DNA of 64,000 nucleotides from Saccharum officinarum (GCA_020631735.1 CM036152.1:149369307-149433306), one strand, 5' to 3'; numbered from the stretch's first letter, positions 34,165-45,951 are shown. Program-made: numbers and translations. The notes: a model not told the origin generated them from the letters alone.

Positions 34165-35030
34165 GTCGTGGACACGAGGGCCGCCGCGGACTCCAAGAGC
34201 AGAGCACAACGCACAGCCGGTGGCCAAATCCGGCCGGCGCTGCTGCTGCTACGTGTGCGCCGCTGTAGCCCGCTGCTGCACGCCGCCGCTACCCTGGCTT
34301 GGTTGCTCGCGCCACCGCCGCCGCTGCTTGCCTGCTGAGAGCGCTCACTGCCTCACGCCGTTGCTGCCTGGGCCCGGCTGCTCGCGCCGCCGCCGCCGCT
34401 GCTTGCCTCCTGCGCGCCACCGCTGCAGCTCGCTGCCGCGCGCCGTTGCTGCTAAAGCTGCCGTCTCTGCTGCCTGCTACGCGCCGCCCCTGCTCGGGCC
34501 CAGTTGCTCACGCCGCCTCCGCTGCCCGCGTCCGCTTGCTTGCCTGCTCGTCCTGCGCGGCTACGACGCGGCCGAGCACCAACACGCATGCTTGCACGCG
34601 CCCTGCCACGGACTCGGGGCGCCGACGTGACGACCGGGGCGCGGCCAAGCGGGGCCGTCGGGGCGCACTCGAGCAGGCGGGGCCGCCGGGGCGCGGGTGA
34701 GCGCGGCAGCTAGGGCATGGGCTGCCGCGGCGCGCTCAAGCAGGCGCGGCCGCCAGGGTGAGGGCGAGCGTGGCCACCATGGCGCAGGCCGCCGCGGCCG
34801 CCGTGGCGCATGCGAGCACGGCCGCCGGGGCGCAGGCAGCCGCGGCCGCCATGGCTCCGGGCGGGGAGGGACGGGGACGAGGGCCAGTGCTCGGCTCGAC
34901 TCGGGGCAAGGAAGGGCGGCGGGCTGGCGAGGCCGTTGGCAATGCCGGGGCGGAGGAGCGGGCGAGGCCGCCTCGGCTCGGCTCGTGGCGGTAGCGGGTC
35001 AGGGCGTGGACGGCGTGGGGAAGAAAGAGA
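34165..35030 (+). other. GC-rich low-complexity core of the long-TIR element
   Basis: A GC-rich segment within the inverted repeats has overlapping frames open on both strands. The plus-strand frame at 33965-34630 encodes a Cys/Arg/Ala/Pro-rich peptide with an imperfect internal repeat, and 34640-34870 repeats gcggccgccNNggcgc-like units. No conserved domain is apparent. It may be a captured and expanded gene fragment; I do not consider any of these frames a demonstrated gene. Confidence 0.3.
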
Positions 35031-35056
35031 AGGAAAAATGGAAAAGAGAAAGAGCA

Positions 35057-35174
35057 TCTGGCTTATAATCCGTCTTATTCAGCTTGTTTTTTCAGCCGGA
35101 ACAATATTTTTCTCTCACAAAAAATCAACTAACAGTGTTTTTCAGCCGGCTTATAATTCCAGCCGAACGGCTCC
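35057..35174. mobile_element. Small MITE, same family as the one before MADS5
   Basis: The segment reads, on the minus strand, ggagccgttcggctgg...aagccggctgaaa...tttttgtgagaga...ggctgaaa. The same ordered motifs occur at 42153-42246. The ends are weakly inverted. It lies inside the long-TIR element, so it inserted later. Confidence 0.5.
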
Positions 35175-35791
35175 TTAAGGACATTTCACTGCTCTTCTCT
35201 CTCCTCCAATCCTAGAAATGAATATTTTATTTGGTCCGGTGTCCACCAGTAAATTTGACAAGAAGCAGAGTATCTATCAGCAAACTGCTCCATTTTATAT
35301 GTACAGTAATAAGAGGTCACTTTCAGTGTCCCGTAGCCAATTTTACCTATTCATATTTATGGCCCCAAATTACTATATTATAAAAATACATTTCATAATT
35401 AATCCAATAATTTTTATTTTATATTATAAATATTTATATTTTTTATCTATAATCGGTCAAAGGTGATATACTAAAATATGATAGTGTTCTAGAATGACAT
35501 TCTCTTGGAACGGAGGGAGTAAAAAGAAAATGTCAAGGCGGTGCCTTGTGCACCAAAGTCAGCAGAGAGGAAAATTGTGAGACTAGAAAGTGACGTACTC
35601 CGTATCTAACAATGCAAAGCGCGGCCATCCAAGTAATATACTCCTCGTGGCATAAATGAGAATAGTCACAGCAATAAAGCTCACTCTTGTGAAGAACGTC
35701 TGGATCCTGTAGTTTGTGATAACTTTTCCATCGACATATATGTTGTACTACGTGTGGTGATTTATTTGACAACACACGATGATATTATCAT

Positions 35792-35928
35792 AGGTGGAGC
35801 TAGCTAGGTGGACATGTGGTCCAGGGACGACCACCCTAAAATTTAGTTCAAGGTTAAACTACAGTGGACCACTCTATAATTTGGTTTTACACCTAAGATG
35901 AACCACTCTTATCCTAGCTACGCCACTG
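35792..35928. mobile_element. Short hAT-like MITE candidate
   Basis: The inverted ends aggtggagctagctagg and cctagctacgccactg (on the complement CAGTGGCGTAGCTAGG) enclose about 100 bp of non-coding DNA. CAGTG-type ends are common in hAT derivatives. The flanking octamers are similar but not identical, so the target duplication is unproven. Confidence 0.4.
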
Positions 35929-36027
35929 ATCATTACAGAATAAATTCCCAGGTTATTACAAAATTAAATAGACAATGATGCTGACAAGAACACATATTCC
36001 ACAATGTTGATTAGGGCCTAGAAGTGA

Positions 36028-36291
36028 GGCCTCGTTTAGTTCAGTGAATTAGAGAGAAAAACACTGTATCAGAATTCCTGTAGCATTTCGTTTGTATTTG
36101 ATAAAAATTATCCAAATTTTGACTAACTAGGCTTAAAATGTTCCTCTCGCAAAGTACAACAAAACTGTACAATTAGTTTTTTATTTCATCAATATTTAGT
36201 ACTTCATGCATTTACCGACATTTTAATGTGACGGGAAATCTTCTTTTTGCATAGTAGAATTTGGGGAGAATTGGGGGAACTAAACAAGGGC
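36028..36291. mobile_element. Tourist-like MITE with TGA duplication
   Basis: The inverted ends ggcctcgtttagttc and gaactaaacaagggc are flanked by TGA on both sides (36025-36027, 36292-36294). It contains the complement of the motif cgtcacattaaaatgt, shared in altered form with three other MITEs in this window. It is non-coding. Confidence 0.7.
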
Positions 36292-36387
36292 TGACATGGT
36301 ATGCAGTATGCTCATGCCTCACGGGAGAGAGAGAGATGGAAATGACATGATGGTGATGTACTCTTGCCCTGCCCGGAAGACATCTAT

Positions 36388-36618
36388 GGCCCCGTTCACT
36401 TCCCAAAATATTTCCTCTGCCACCCGTCATATCGAATATTTGGACGTATGCATGGAGCATTAAATGTAGGTAAAAAATAACTAATTTTACAGTTTGTCTG
36501 TAAAGGTCGAGATGAATCTTTTGAGCCTAATTAATTTATGGTTGGATAAATTTTGCTAAATAACAACGAAAGTGCTACAGGAATATTTCTCCCAAATATT
36601 TCGGATCTGAACACAGCC
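36388..36618. mobile_element. Tourist-like MITE with TAT duplication
   Basis: The ends are ggccccgttcacttcc and the inverted ggatctgaacacagcc, flanked by TAT at 36385-36387 and 36619-36621. The interior is clearly related to the copies at 42404 and 42680, sharing the motifs cgtcatatcgaatatttgg and aatcttttgagcctaatta. It is non-coding. Confidence 0.75.
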
Positions 36619-37415
36619 TATATATTGAAGTTGCATTGATGCCAGGAAAAAGAATTCATGAAAAAAGAGGAAATGGTTCTTCTACTAGTTCAGATGCATA
36701 TGGTCGCACACAAAAAACAAAATCGTGGTGGATGGGGAATAAAGTATTGTATTTTTGTATGGTGCCACATAAATAGCTGATCGGCCTTTTGGGGATATAT
36801 ATCCGGGGAACATTTATTATGTCAATAAAGCTTCAAATTAAATATTTAATTATTTTTAAAATATAAACTCTAAAATTTATATTATGTATCGTAATAAGGG
36901 CTCTAAACTTCTCTCTCAAAAAAAAAGGGCTCTAAATATGTCACATATGTTCCATTGGTATTGTGTTGCCTCTGTTACTAGTTTTGACTATTTATATTTT
37001 TATGTTAAAAAAGCCTGAATCAGGTGGATTCATTTTTTCCCTTTTTCTCTACAAGTGATAGCACAAAACACAAATCAATTAAAATTATGGCGGATCTCCC
37101 ACTAGTAAGATAAACGTGTAACAAGACCACATGGATCAGAGAGCCTTATCACACATATTAGTTGCTAAGTAGTAAGTACTCACAAAAGCACTGCTTTTCA
37201 GTAGACGATCAATTCGAAACGAGATACGGTAGTTATTTAGTAAGAAAGTCATGATCAGATCATTCTTCTTGAACAAAAGAGTCATACTTCTTAGTTTAGT
37301 ACATACAGTAGCATAAAGCTAGGACCGATATGGTTAAATATAGAGGATTTGTCAAAAGCATTACGTCCAACATATCCATGCATGGGCACTAGAGCACAGA
37401 GCACAAAGAAGCAAC
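36619..37415. other. AT-rich spacer downstream of MADS5-like gene
   Basis: No frame, transposon end or RNA gene was recognised. The part next to 37416 must hold the 3' UTR and polyadenylation region of the minus-strand gene, but no single signal could be chosen. Confidence 0.5.
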
Positions 37416-40400
37416 TTAATCATTGTTCAGGTGGTCCATGTAAGCTTGATACCTACATAGGAGGGTAAAAGGATCAGATAATATGGAAGAGCATTTTGCA
37501 GGGGATTTTTTTTGCAGGTGCTACAGTTTTTAAACACTCCACTGATAATATGCAAGAGCATTTTGTACGCTGGCGACTCACTTTAATTATACTACCATCC
37601 ATTAAGAAACTATAAGGTTAATCCTTTCCATATTTTCTTTTCTATGAATTACCAATTCAGTTGTGTTCTGTTCAATTATTCTGACAATACAGAAACAAAG
37701 AAGAACTATATAATTTATACAAAATAAGCAATATATACTGAATTTTTAACCATTTGCTAGTGGATAAATTCTGTACTTGAAGCAGGTGAAGAATGATCAC
37801 CCTATATGCAGGGAAGGATCAAGAGCAAGTTGAAGGCGTTCTTGATTGGCTTCATCACCATGCCCACTAGATCCACCACACGCAATGTCCTGGCAAGACA
37901 GTCGCAGCACATTTTCTTCACTAGTTTCTTGTATCTGGTACAATAACAGAAGACTTGAAATTGAGAGCACATAAAACTTCTCTTGATGGAGTTCAAAAGG
38001 TACATAACAACCAATACTTGTGTAAATTCATAAATTCATAGCTATGAAATTTTAGCAACATATACCTTCCTTAGCTTTGTTAGGAATTCATTTACGGGAG
38101 TTTTTTGGGTTTTAGTGTCTTTGTATGCATCACTACTGCCTCAGCATCACCAGGCAACACTATATATGGTATTTAAACCGTGCCAATCTTAATTGTGTTG
38201 ATATATATATATATATATATATATATCAACAGTGCTGATCTCAGCATTGTTTCTTAAAATGATCCTACGTGATATGGTATAGCTTATAGACAGTAGTTTA
38301 TACAATGGTGTAGATTTAATAATAGCACTGTATCCTTTATTTCCCCTGAATAATTTTATTGTGTTAGATTTTGTATATGCAGAATGAAGCTTTGTTCCAT
38401 GAATGAGGGATTTAATTGCCAAAACAGTGCTCATGGAGATATAGATAGATATATGGTGCAAAAACATCACTAGGAATAATAAAATAAATGTATTCACAGG
38501 CTGAGCCTTATCATTCACAATGCATTATACCTTCCTTCTTAAGTCTTTGTTAGCATCTTGCAGTTGTTGTTCCTGCAAAACCTCACTGTTGGTCAGTATT
38601 TCCGGGAGTCTTTTAGGAAGAGAGACCGAAACCAAACAAAAAATATTGAAAATGATTTGATCACCTTGCGCTTGAGATCAAAGAGCTGGTCGAGCATCTG
38701 CTGGTTCTGTAAATGTTTGTCACTGATTAGGAAATTGCTAAATTTGATCTTATGTCATTGTTTACTGCTGGTTAGAAATTTGGTAAATTTGAGCTTGACT
38801 GAAGTACTGAGCATAAATGCAAGTATGCAATTTTCATTGGCTACCTTTGATGATCGGATATGCTTGAGAGATATCTCAATTTGGTTCTCAAGTTGCTCTA
38901 GCTCCTTCACGTTAAGTGGACCCAAGTCCTCACCAAGTAGATTTCTGAAGATTAAGATAACCAAACCTAATTAGCCAGCCACTTGTGATCGGTATATATT
39001 CCAATTTCCAGCCAACATAGCTCACTGACAGTAAAGTAATGTCTTACCTCTGAGTTGTTTGTAAGAACTCAACTCTTGTCTTTAACTTCAAGTACTCCTG
39101 ATAATTATTCTGTTGAACAAGAAAAGCGGGTCTAATAATTAGTTTGAGTAAAATCGTGATTATTAAAAATACAGGATTGTGTATTGGTGCATGCACATAT
39201 ATAAAACCTAGCTTACTAGTAATTAAGATATATAATGTTTGATTTTGAAAATGTTGATTCATGTATATGAGTTTGCACTGACCAAAAGTGGAGTCGGTAT
39301 GCATGTCATGATTGGTTGCATCTTAAATGTAGTGCAAAAATGCAAATGATGAGATATATATAGGACCACCTCTAGCTAGCATATACGTACGTGCATGCTG
39401 ACATATTACACAGCTAGCTAGCACATGAAACACGATGGAAGTGTAAAATATAAACAGTAGAGATACAATAATCACTCAATTAGAAAGTATTATATGTCCA
39501 TCAGTACCTCTTGCCACAATTTCATTATTTATTAGATAGAATATCCTAGATACAACATATACCACAGCAAAGTTGAATGTGTAATATCATCTTTTGTGTT
39601 TAATTTATTACTCAACCATATAAAGCTTTCATGGGACTTTATTTAAAAACATAGTGTTTATTATTTTGTTAATAATGAAAACATTATCTACCCACAGTCA
39701 CACATCTCGCTACATTTCATATTATTTATTGTGCGTATCATCATATCTCTTATATATTTTCAGAAATAATTATTAAGCCCTGTTTTCTTAGATGTGTTTA
39801 TTCTATAAAAAACATGCTTCTGTTCATACATGAAATGCATTCAGATGCACTAAAGGTGGCGAAAAGAAATTGGTAGTAAGATTACTAATTCAGCCTCTAG
39901 GGGAGCTGATGCTTCGGATGCAAAATTGCAGCTGCGGTATCGCTCCAGCGTCTTGTACATGCTGTTGAGAAAGCAAGCATTGAGGATCAACAACAAGAGG
40001 ACAAGACACCAACAAACTGATACAATTGATATGTGCTTACATAAATAAATTAAAAAGTTTGATGCAATACTTTGTGTTTAAATAAATAGAAAGGAAAAAC
40101 CAAATTAATACCAGTAGCATATCATCTCTAATAATCATATCTTCATCACATTATATATTTTTACCCCTCCTAATAATTAATGGCAAAATTTTAGTTATGC
40201 ACAGAACCATATATAGCAATTAGCAAAGATATATTCATTTGTCATTATATTCTGAGTTATACTTAAATTAGACAAATGAACAAGGTTGGACCAACACATG
40301 CATGCATACACCTCTCAATACAAAATTGGATTCTTGACTGAATAAGGTTTCGACAACTGGAATCGGTAAATTTATTTACAACTCCCTCCGACGCATTCAT

Positions 40401-42056
40401 CATCAGTACGAGTACAGCTTCTTTTTGGAACAACTGGTACATTGCATTGTCAGCCTGCATTGGATTTCTCTGCATAGCTCCAAGCCAACACACATATAAA
40501 AGAATTGGTACTTCGTCTCTAGGAGTAGTATTGTTTTGCATACGATATGACACGCGATGTTCATATATGGTCCGGATACATATGCACCTGCAAGCATAAC
40601 CCCTCTTGCCTGCATGCCTAAAAGAGTGAAAGGCGTGCATGCAATACACTGATGCCTGTCCAATGTCCACGGTCGACGCCAGCATGGGGATAACTCCTGA
40701 GTCCTGACGGGCCAATCGATACACAACACCTAGTACTACGTGTGCCTCTCTCTCATCAGTTTTAACTTTGCCCCCTGCTGCAGCCGCTTGCTTGCACGAC
40801 GACAGAGGAGCCTAGACATTTGACAAGACGGAGAGAGAGAGAGAGGTCTCAACACTCCAATGGAACAGTAGAATCTAGAGATGCCATGGCACGCAGAGAA
40901 AGGTTGGGTCTCAATGGAACAGTGAAATCCAAAGCAAGCTAAGAGAAATGAACACAGGGAAGAATTATTAGGGAATAGGGACTCACCAGTAATAATTACG
41001 CACATAGCTAGAAAAATTGCATGATAAGCACATGAGGAAAAAAATGATGTGTTCATGTTCACAACCAGATCTGGATATGTAAGAATGGTCCAGTCCAGCA
41101 GGTAGCTGTGCAAGCTAGCTTAGCTCCTTCGATGTACTCCGTACATCACTAGGAAGCAAGAAGCTAATGATCCCCTGCTGACGTGCGCTAAGAAGGAGGA
41201 GGAGGGTTAGAGCTGCAGCCTACAGATAGATAGATCAAACGGATTGTGAAGATGTCGAGATCATCTGTGTTGTCCTCTTGTATTGACTGCCTTTTTATAG
41301 CAGACGTACTAGTAACTGAAGTTACTGAACTCACGCGCAGGAAACAAAAGAGGAAAGGTGAGCGCACCCTGAGATGATAACACATGACCAAACCGGTAAT
41401 TCCCCAAACACCAAAAAAGAACATACAGGAGCTATGTATGTATGAGGCTATGATCTATACATGTGTGAGCCAGAGGCAGATCTAAAGAAAACAGCTAGCC
41501 TTCACATGAAATCCCACAAAAAAACGCCAAACTAAATACCAATTACATAATTTCTGCGAAATTTGGACCTATCCCTATCCACAAAGGGGGAAAAAAAAGA
41601 AATGTACAGAACTTTGAGGTTGGCACGGATGAACACCAAATTCCAAACAAGTAGCATGCGCGTGCATGGATGGATGGATGCATGGTTCTGTAGATTCGAG
41701 AAGAGCTAGCAGTAGAAGTTTCAAAAAAAAAGGAAGAAGAAGAAGAAGTGCTAGTAGAGATCAGAGCTGGAGATCCGACGATGGATGCTTGGAGCGGCGA
41801 CCGTGTGCTTTTGAAGAAGGGAGCTAGGACGGAGGTAGGGTTAATAAGCAAGGCAGGTGACGCAGACGTACCATGAGGAGGTGGAGAACTCGAAGAGGCG
41901 GCCGCGGCTGGAGAAGATGATGAGGGCGACCTCGGCGTCGCAGAGCACCGACAGCTCGTACGCCTTCTTGAGCAGCCCGTTCCGGCGCTTGGCGAACGTC
42001 ACCTGCCGGCTGATCTTGTTCTCGATCCGCTTCAGCTCCACCTTGCCGCGCCCCAT
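37416..42056 (-). CDS. MADS5: LOFSEP MADS-box transcription factor, MADS5-like, 8 exons
   Basis: The exons (minus strand, 5' to 3') are 42056-41872, 39961-39886, 39109-39048, 38944-38845, 38706-38665, 38572-38531, 37934-37801 and 37452-37416. All introns are GT-AG and the phases join. The total is 678 nt, 225 aa. Residues 1-61 are the MADS DNA-binding domain ([20 protein letters not shown], CArG-box binding). The I region and the K-box coiled coil follow ([36 protein letters not shown]), then a C-terminal tail ending [18 protein letters not shown]. The exon sizes 185, 62, 100, 42 and 42 are the classic MIKC pattern. The tail and K-box resemble rice OsMADS5, a SEPALLATA of the LOFSEP clade. 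SEP proteins act in the nucleus as tetramer bridges in floral and spikelet identity; rice MADS5 is also linked to inflorescence branching. Intron 1 is 1.9 kb. Orthology is inferred from memory. Confidence 0.93.
38201..38226. repeat. AT dinucleotide microsatellite in MADS5 intron
   Basis: Thirteen AT units are flanked by gttg and caac, so the whole run is a perfect palindrome. It lies in the intron between exons 6 and 7 (37935-38530). Confidence 0.95.
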
Positions 42057-42152
42057 CCTGCCTGCTTCTTGCTGATGCTGCTGCTTCTTCTTCGATTCCT
42101 TCCTTCCTTCTCCTCCCCTTCCTCTAGCTAGCACTCTACTAGAACTAGATAA

Positions 42153-42246
42153 GGGGCTGGTTCGGCCGGTGAAAAAGCCGGCTGATTTCGGCTGACTCAA
42201 TAATGTTTTGTGAGAGAGAATAGGCTGAAATAAGCTGAAACAAACC
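42153..42246. mobile_element. Small MITE just upstream of MADS5 start codon
   Basis: It starts ggggctggttcggccggtgaaaaagccggctga, shown here by its first motif ggggctggttcggccgg, and continues with ttttgtgagagagaa and aagctgaaacaaacc. The same ordered motifs occur in reverse orientation at 35057-35174. It lies 97-190 bp before the ATG at 42056, so it is in the 5' UTR or core promoter. Confidence 0.55.
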
Positions 42247-42255
42247 AAAACATGA

Positions 42256-42400
42256 CTTGCAGATCTCCTCTCTCTCCTCCCTCTCTCTCTCGCGTCACCT
42301 TGTGTATCTAGCGGCTACGAGCACTAGTCGGAGCACTAGTCGTAGCAGTAGCACTGCTTCCTCTGGGGTCGCTACTACTACTATTTGCCTATATATGCCT
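42256..42400 (-). promoter_or_regulatory. Likely MADS5 5' leader and core promoter
   Basis: On the minus strand a GA-rich run (complement of about 42259-42292) lies between the MITE and a TATA-like sequence catatatagg (complement of 42389-42398), some 335 bp before the ATG. GA-rich leaders are frequent in plant homeotic genes and can bind BPC/GAGA-type factors (general knowledge). The transcription start was not determined; a second similar TATA-like stretch occurs near 42945-42955, beyond the MITE pair. Confidence 0.35.
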
Positions 42401-42403
42401 TTA

Positions 42404-42647
42404 GACAGTGTTTAGATCCCTTCAAACTTCCAAAAATTTTACAAGATTTCCCGTCACATCGAATCTTTAGACGTATGCATGGAGTATTAAATGTAGGTAA
42501 AAAAAATAACTAATTACACATTTTGTCTGTAAATATCGAGACGAATCTTTTGAGCCTAGTTAGTCCATGATTGGATAAATTTTACCAAATAACAACGAAA
42601 AGTCTACAGGAATTTTACACCAACTTTTACACCATCTAAACACTACC
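42404..42647. mobile_element. Tourist-like MITE with TTA duplication
   Basis: The inverted ends gacagtgtttagatcc and the complement of ccatctaaacactacc are flanked by TTA at 42401-42403 and 42648-42650, the target of PIF/Harbinger elements. The interior shares cgtcacatcgaat and aatcttttgagcctagtta with the copies at 36388 and 42680. It lies in the MADS5 promoter. Confidence 0.82.
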
Positions 42648-42679
42648 TTAATTTGCTGCTCCTCTCCTGCTCCTAGTAT

Positions 42680-42906
42680 GGCCAGGTTTAGTTTCCAAAA
42701 ATTTTCTAAAAATTTTTAAGATTCTCCGTCACATCGAATATTTGGACATATGTATGGAGTATTAAATGTAGATGAAAAAAACCAATTGCACAGTTTGGTA
42801 GAAAACCACGAGACGAATCTTTTGAGCCTAATTAATTTATGATTGACACTAATTGACAAATACAAACGAAAGTATAGCCAAAAATTTTCACAAAGTAAAC
42901 CCACCA
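42680..42906. mobile_element. Second Tourist-like MITE, TAT duplication
   Basis: It has the same family interior as 42404-42647, in the same orientation, 32 bp away. The left end is ggccaggtttagtttcc and the right end is degraded (agtaaacccacca). It is flanked by TAT at 42677-42679 and 42907-42909, so it is a separate insertion rather than a tandem duplicate. Confidence 0.7.
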
Positions 42907-43432
42907 TATATGTGCGTACGGCCATGGCTCCTAGCGGCTATCTGCCTATATGCCTTTTATCGACCCTCTCTCGCTCGGTCTCTGACTCTCTCTCCCCCTC
43001 TCCTCTCTCGCAAGTCTGTTTACAGTGAAAGTCTCTCTCTCCTCTCCCCCTCCCCTCCGGCCGGTCTCTGTCTACCTGTCCATCGATCGGCCTGTGAAGA
43101 TAGAGAGAGAGAGACAGCGACGATGGAGGTCTCCTGTGCTTTTCTCTCTCCCTATCACTGTTGCTTTCTCACACAGCCAGCGGCGACGTGATTGGTCCCT
43201 GGCCTACCTGTGTGCTCTTGGATGGCCCACATGGCAGCGGCTGTACCCTGGCCGTCGTCCTCTCGCCCGCGTCACGCGTGCCGCTGCTGCGAGTCAAGCG
43301 TAGGGCAAAGGGGAGAGAGCACACGCCGTGCAGCATAGCGTATATAGGGCCGGGACGACGTAGGGGTGTAGGGTTACGTGTCGATGGCTTATAGGGGCTA
43401 GGTAAGGTAACGAGTACGGTTTTCTTTTTATC
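42907..43432. other. CT/GC-rich upstream region without a gene
   Basis: Pyrimidine-rich microsatellite-like DNA (42965-43060) is followed by GC-rich sequence. Overlapping frames are open on the plus strand, but the peptides are low complexity and unrecognised. It is probably distal promoter of the minus-strand MADS gene. Confidence 0.4.
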
Positions 43433-43732
43433 CAGAACTAAAGTTTCCGTGTAATAGTACGTTTGATGCTAATTAGGAGATTAAATATGAGCTAATTATA
43501 AAACTAATTGCACAGATAGACTAATTTGCGAGACGAATTTATTAAACCTAATTAATCCATCATTAGCATATGTTACTGTAGCACCTCGTTGTCAAATCAT
43601 GGACTAATTAGGTTTAATAGATTCGGCTCACAAATCAGTCTCCATCTGTGCATATAGTTTTGTAATTAGTTTATATTTAATACTCTAAATTAGTGTTCAA
43701 ACATCCAATGTGAAAGAGACTAAAAATTAGTC
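43433..43732. mobile_element. Foldback MITE with long inverted arms
   Basis: The two halves are inverted copies over about 130 bp each (taattaatccat near the centre paired with atggactaattaggtttaat). The whole 300 bp could fold into one hairpin. It is related to 45622-45951 and non-coding. Confidence 0.65.
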
Positions 43733-44215
43733 TTCATCTACTTTAATTTGGTTTTGGCTAGTGAGCAGGCCAAGTACGTACATACGGAAATTTTTCACAT
43801 GATGAAATTACATACGGTCTGTTTATCATGTAATAATAACTCGGTATGTGCTAATACACCTCCTAAAATTTATCACCGCCCACAAAACACACGTCCATGC
43901 CTTCAGACAGCGTGCCAAGTCGTTACGCCGTACTCACCGCCCCCCTAAAAAAAGGTTGTGTTTGATTTTGAGCTTGATTGCTAAGTCATATAAACTTAGT
44001 TAAACTTAGAAAGATTGACTTAATTAAATATCAGAGTTGCCTTCATTTTGGGACGAAGGTAGTACTTTTTTCTATAAACTAGTCAAATATATTTATTTTT
44101 TATTTTCAATCACTATATCTAAATGTACACTCATTAATTGAAGTAGTGATCAATGCAAGAATCATTGTACTTCTAATGTGCCAAAACATAGACTAGCAAG
44201 GGTCACTTGTACGTA

Positions 44216-44474
44216 CTTCCTCTGTCCTGAATAAATAGATTGTTAGAGTTATCTTAAGTTAAACTTTTTAAACTTTGATCGAATCTCTAGAAAAAACCGT
44301 CAAGATTTAAGATATCAAATTAGTATCCTTAGATATATACCATATAATATATTTCCATAATATGCTCATTTTATGTCATAGATGTTGTTTCTCTTTTCTA
44401 TAAAGCTAGTCAAATTTAACATAGTTTAACTTACACAATTTCGAGGAATTGATTTATTTGGGGAACAGAGGGAG
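44216..44474. mobile_element. Stowaway MITE
   Basis: The ends cttcctctgtcctgaataaat and the complement of atttatttggggaacagag-ggag are flanked by TA at 44214-44215 and 44475-44476. It is 259 bp and AT rich. Confidence 0.75.
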
Positions 44475-45621
44475 TACGCTTAATTGGTTTGGGAGCAAGG
44501 TGTGCACAAGGAATTAATAAAGAAACGCCCGAATCTTTTTTTTAAAAAAAGCAACCCTCAGGTGCTCATAGCAGAGTCATAGACAAGATTAAGAAGGACG
44601 CCTGAGCTTAGATCCAAGATGAAGTGAGACACCTAACGTGCTTTATTCAGGGCGAGGGCGAGCCGGCTTTTGTGGTATCATTTTTGTTTGTGACTACTGT
44701 TTCCTTTAGCTTTATTCCCAACCTGGTTACGATCGACTTTACACCCTCATCTGTACTTTGGTTTGTTGCATTGTCCTCTTGTCAAGGGCTGGTTTCATTT
44801 TTAAAAACATCCATGGATTTTCTGCTTTGCCTTCTATTACAGGCATGCCTACAACTAAATATTACCACCAGGAAGCATGTGCTATGTGTACATGCACATA
44901 TATGTGTCCCTGCTATTTCGATCGACTCCACGCCACCCTACTAAAGATGGTTTTGATAGTCGACATCACGTTTTTAATTAGGTTTTACTAGGAGAGAACA
45001 TGATTATATAACATAAAATATACTCATAATCTTAGTACTAGTGTGACGTGGAACTTATCCAATTTCCCATCTTTGAATAGCAAGCAAGGACAAGCAGGAT
45101 CATATATCTGACCTATTACATACTGTAGCTAGATTCTAGTATCTAGCTAGGCACATGACTTGGGAATTCAGTTACGTGTGGATGTTGTCGTGCAATGCGT
45201 GTCAAGGTGGATCTGTGCTGGTGTTATATGCGCTACAAAAGTGGCATCACACACACTACACGTACGGTAATTAATATGTTTATGGAGATCTTATTAGACA
45301 TGGCCACACTATTCTTCATCATGCATGGCAAATTCGACGACTGATTAGTGAAGATGTTCGGCAAACCTCTAGCTAGGTGTATATATGCAATGCGTGTAAA
45401 ACAAATGCTCGCATGTTTTACTACTCCCGCCCTCCCGGCCTATGCTTCAAATGTAAGGTGTAGTTGGTGAGAAACTACTTCTTTAAATTTGTCAAAATTT
45501 AGAGAAAAACTATATCACTTTTTCTAAAAAAAAATAGATAAAATTATATATAGCAAGCTTTCTCACATAAGACAAATATATTATCAAAATAAACTCAAGG
45601 TGGATTTAATAAAGCTAATTA
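44475..45621. other. Spacer without recognised gene
   Basis: A plus-strand frame at 44624-44944 (106 codons) is open but Phe/Ser/Cys rich and unrecognised; it overlaps another frame and is probably chance. No transposon ends were identified in the remainder. Confidence 0.4.
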
Positions 45622-45951
45622 GTTTGGGTCCTTGGATACAGGTGACTAAACTTTTTAGTCCATGTCACATCAAATGTTTGGATGCTAATTATGAGTATTA
45701 AATATAGACTAATTACAAAACTAATTGCATAAGTTGTGACTAATTCGTGAGACGAATCTATTAAGCCTAGTTAGTCCATGGTTAGTGAATGTGATGCTAC
45801 AGTAAACATATGTTAATCATGAATTAATTTGGCTTAATAAATTCATCTTGTGAATTAGTCACAGCTTATGCAATTAGTTTTATAATTATCTCATGTTTAG
45901 TCCTCCTAATTGACATCCAAACATTCGATGTGACAGGAACAACTAAACTTT
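45622..45951. mobile_element. Foldback MITE with long inverted arms
   Basis: The arms at about 45640-45780 and 45830-45950 pair as inverted repeats (shared actaaact, caNatgtttggatg, aaactaattgcataag), giving a 330-bp hairpin of the same family as 43433-43732. It is non-coding. Confidence 0.7.

Larger units (their letters stand above)
33942..35332. mobile_element. Long-TIR element (MULE-like) with GC-rich core
   Basis: The sequences at about 33942-34065 and 35215-35332 are inverted copies of each other over about 120 bp (shared starts gggacactNaaagtgac), roughly three quarters identical by eye. They enclose 1.1 kb of very GC-rich DNA. Long terminal inverted repeats round a gene-like GC-rich core are the layout of a Pack-MULE. 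No 9-bp target duplication could be seen, so the superfamily is not fixed. Confidence 0.5.

Noticed and set aside
33965..34630. 221-codon frame in the long-TIR element as a real gene
   Set aside because: It starts inside the terminal repeat, becomes a Cys/Arg/Ala/Pro-rich repeat from GC-rich DNA, and competing frames are equally open.
41841..42248. Upstream ATG at 42248 in frame with the MADS domain
   Set aside because: The 64 extra residues come from the leader and a MITE; the MADS domain begins with the conserved Met at 42056, as in the family.
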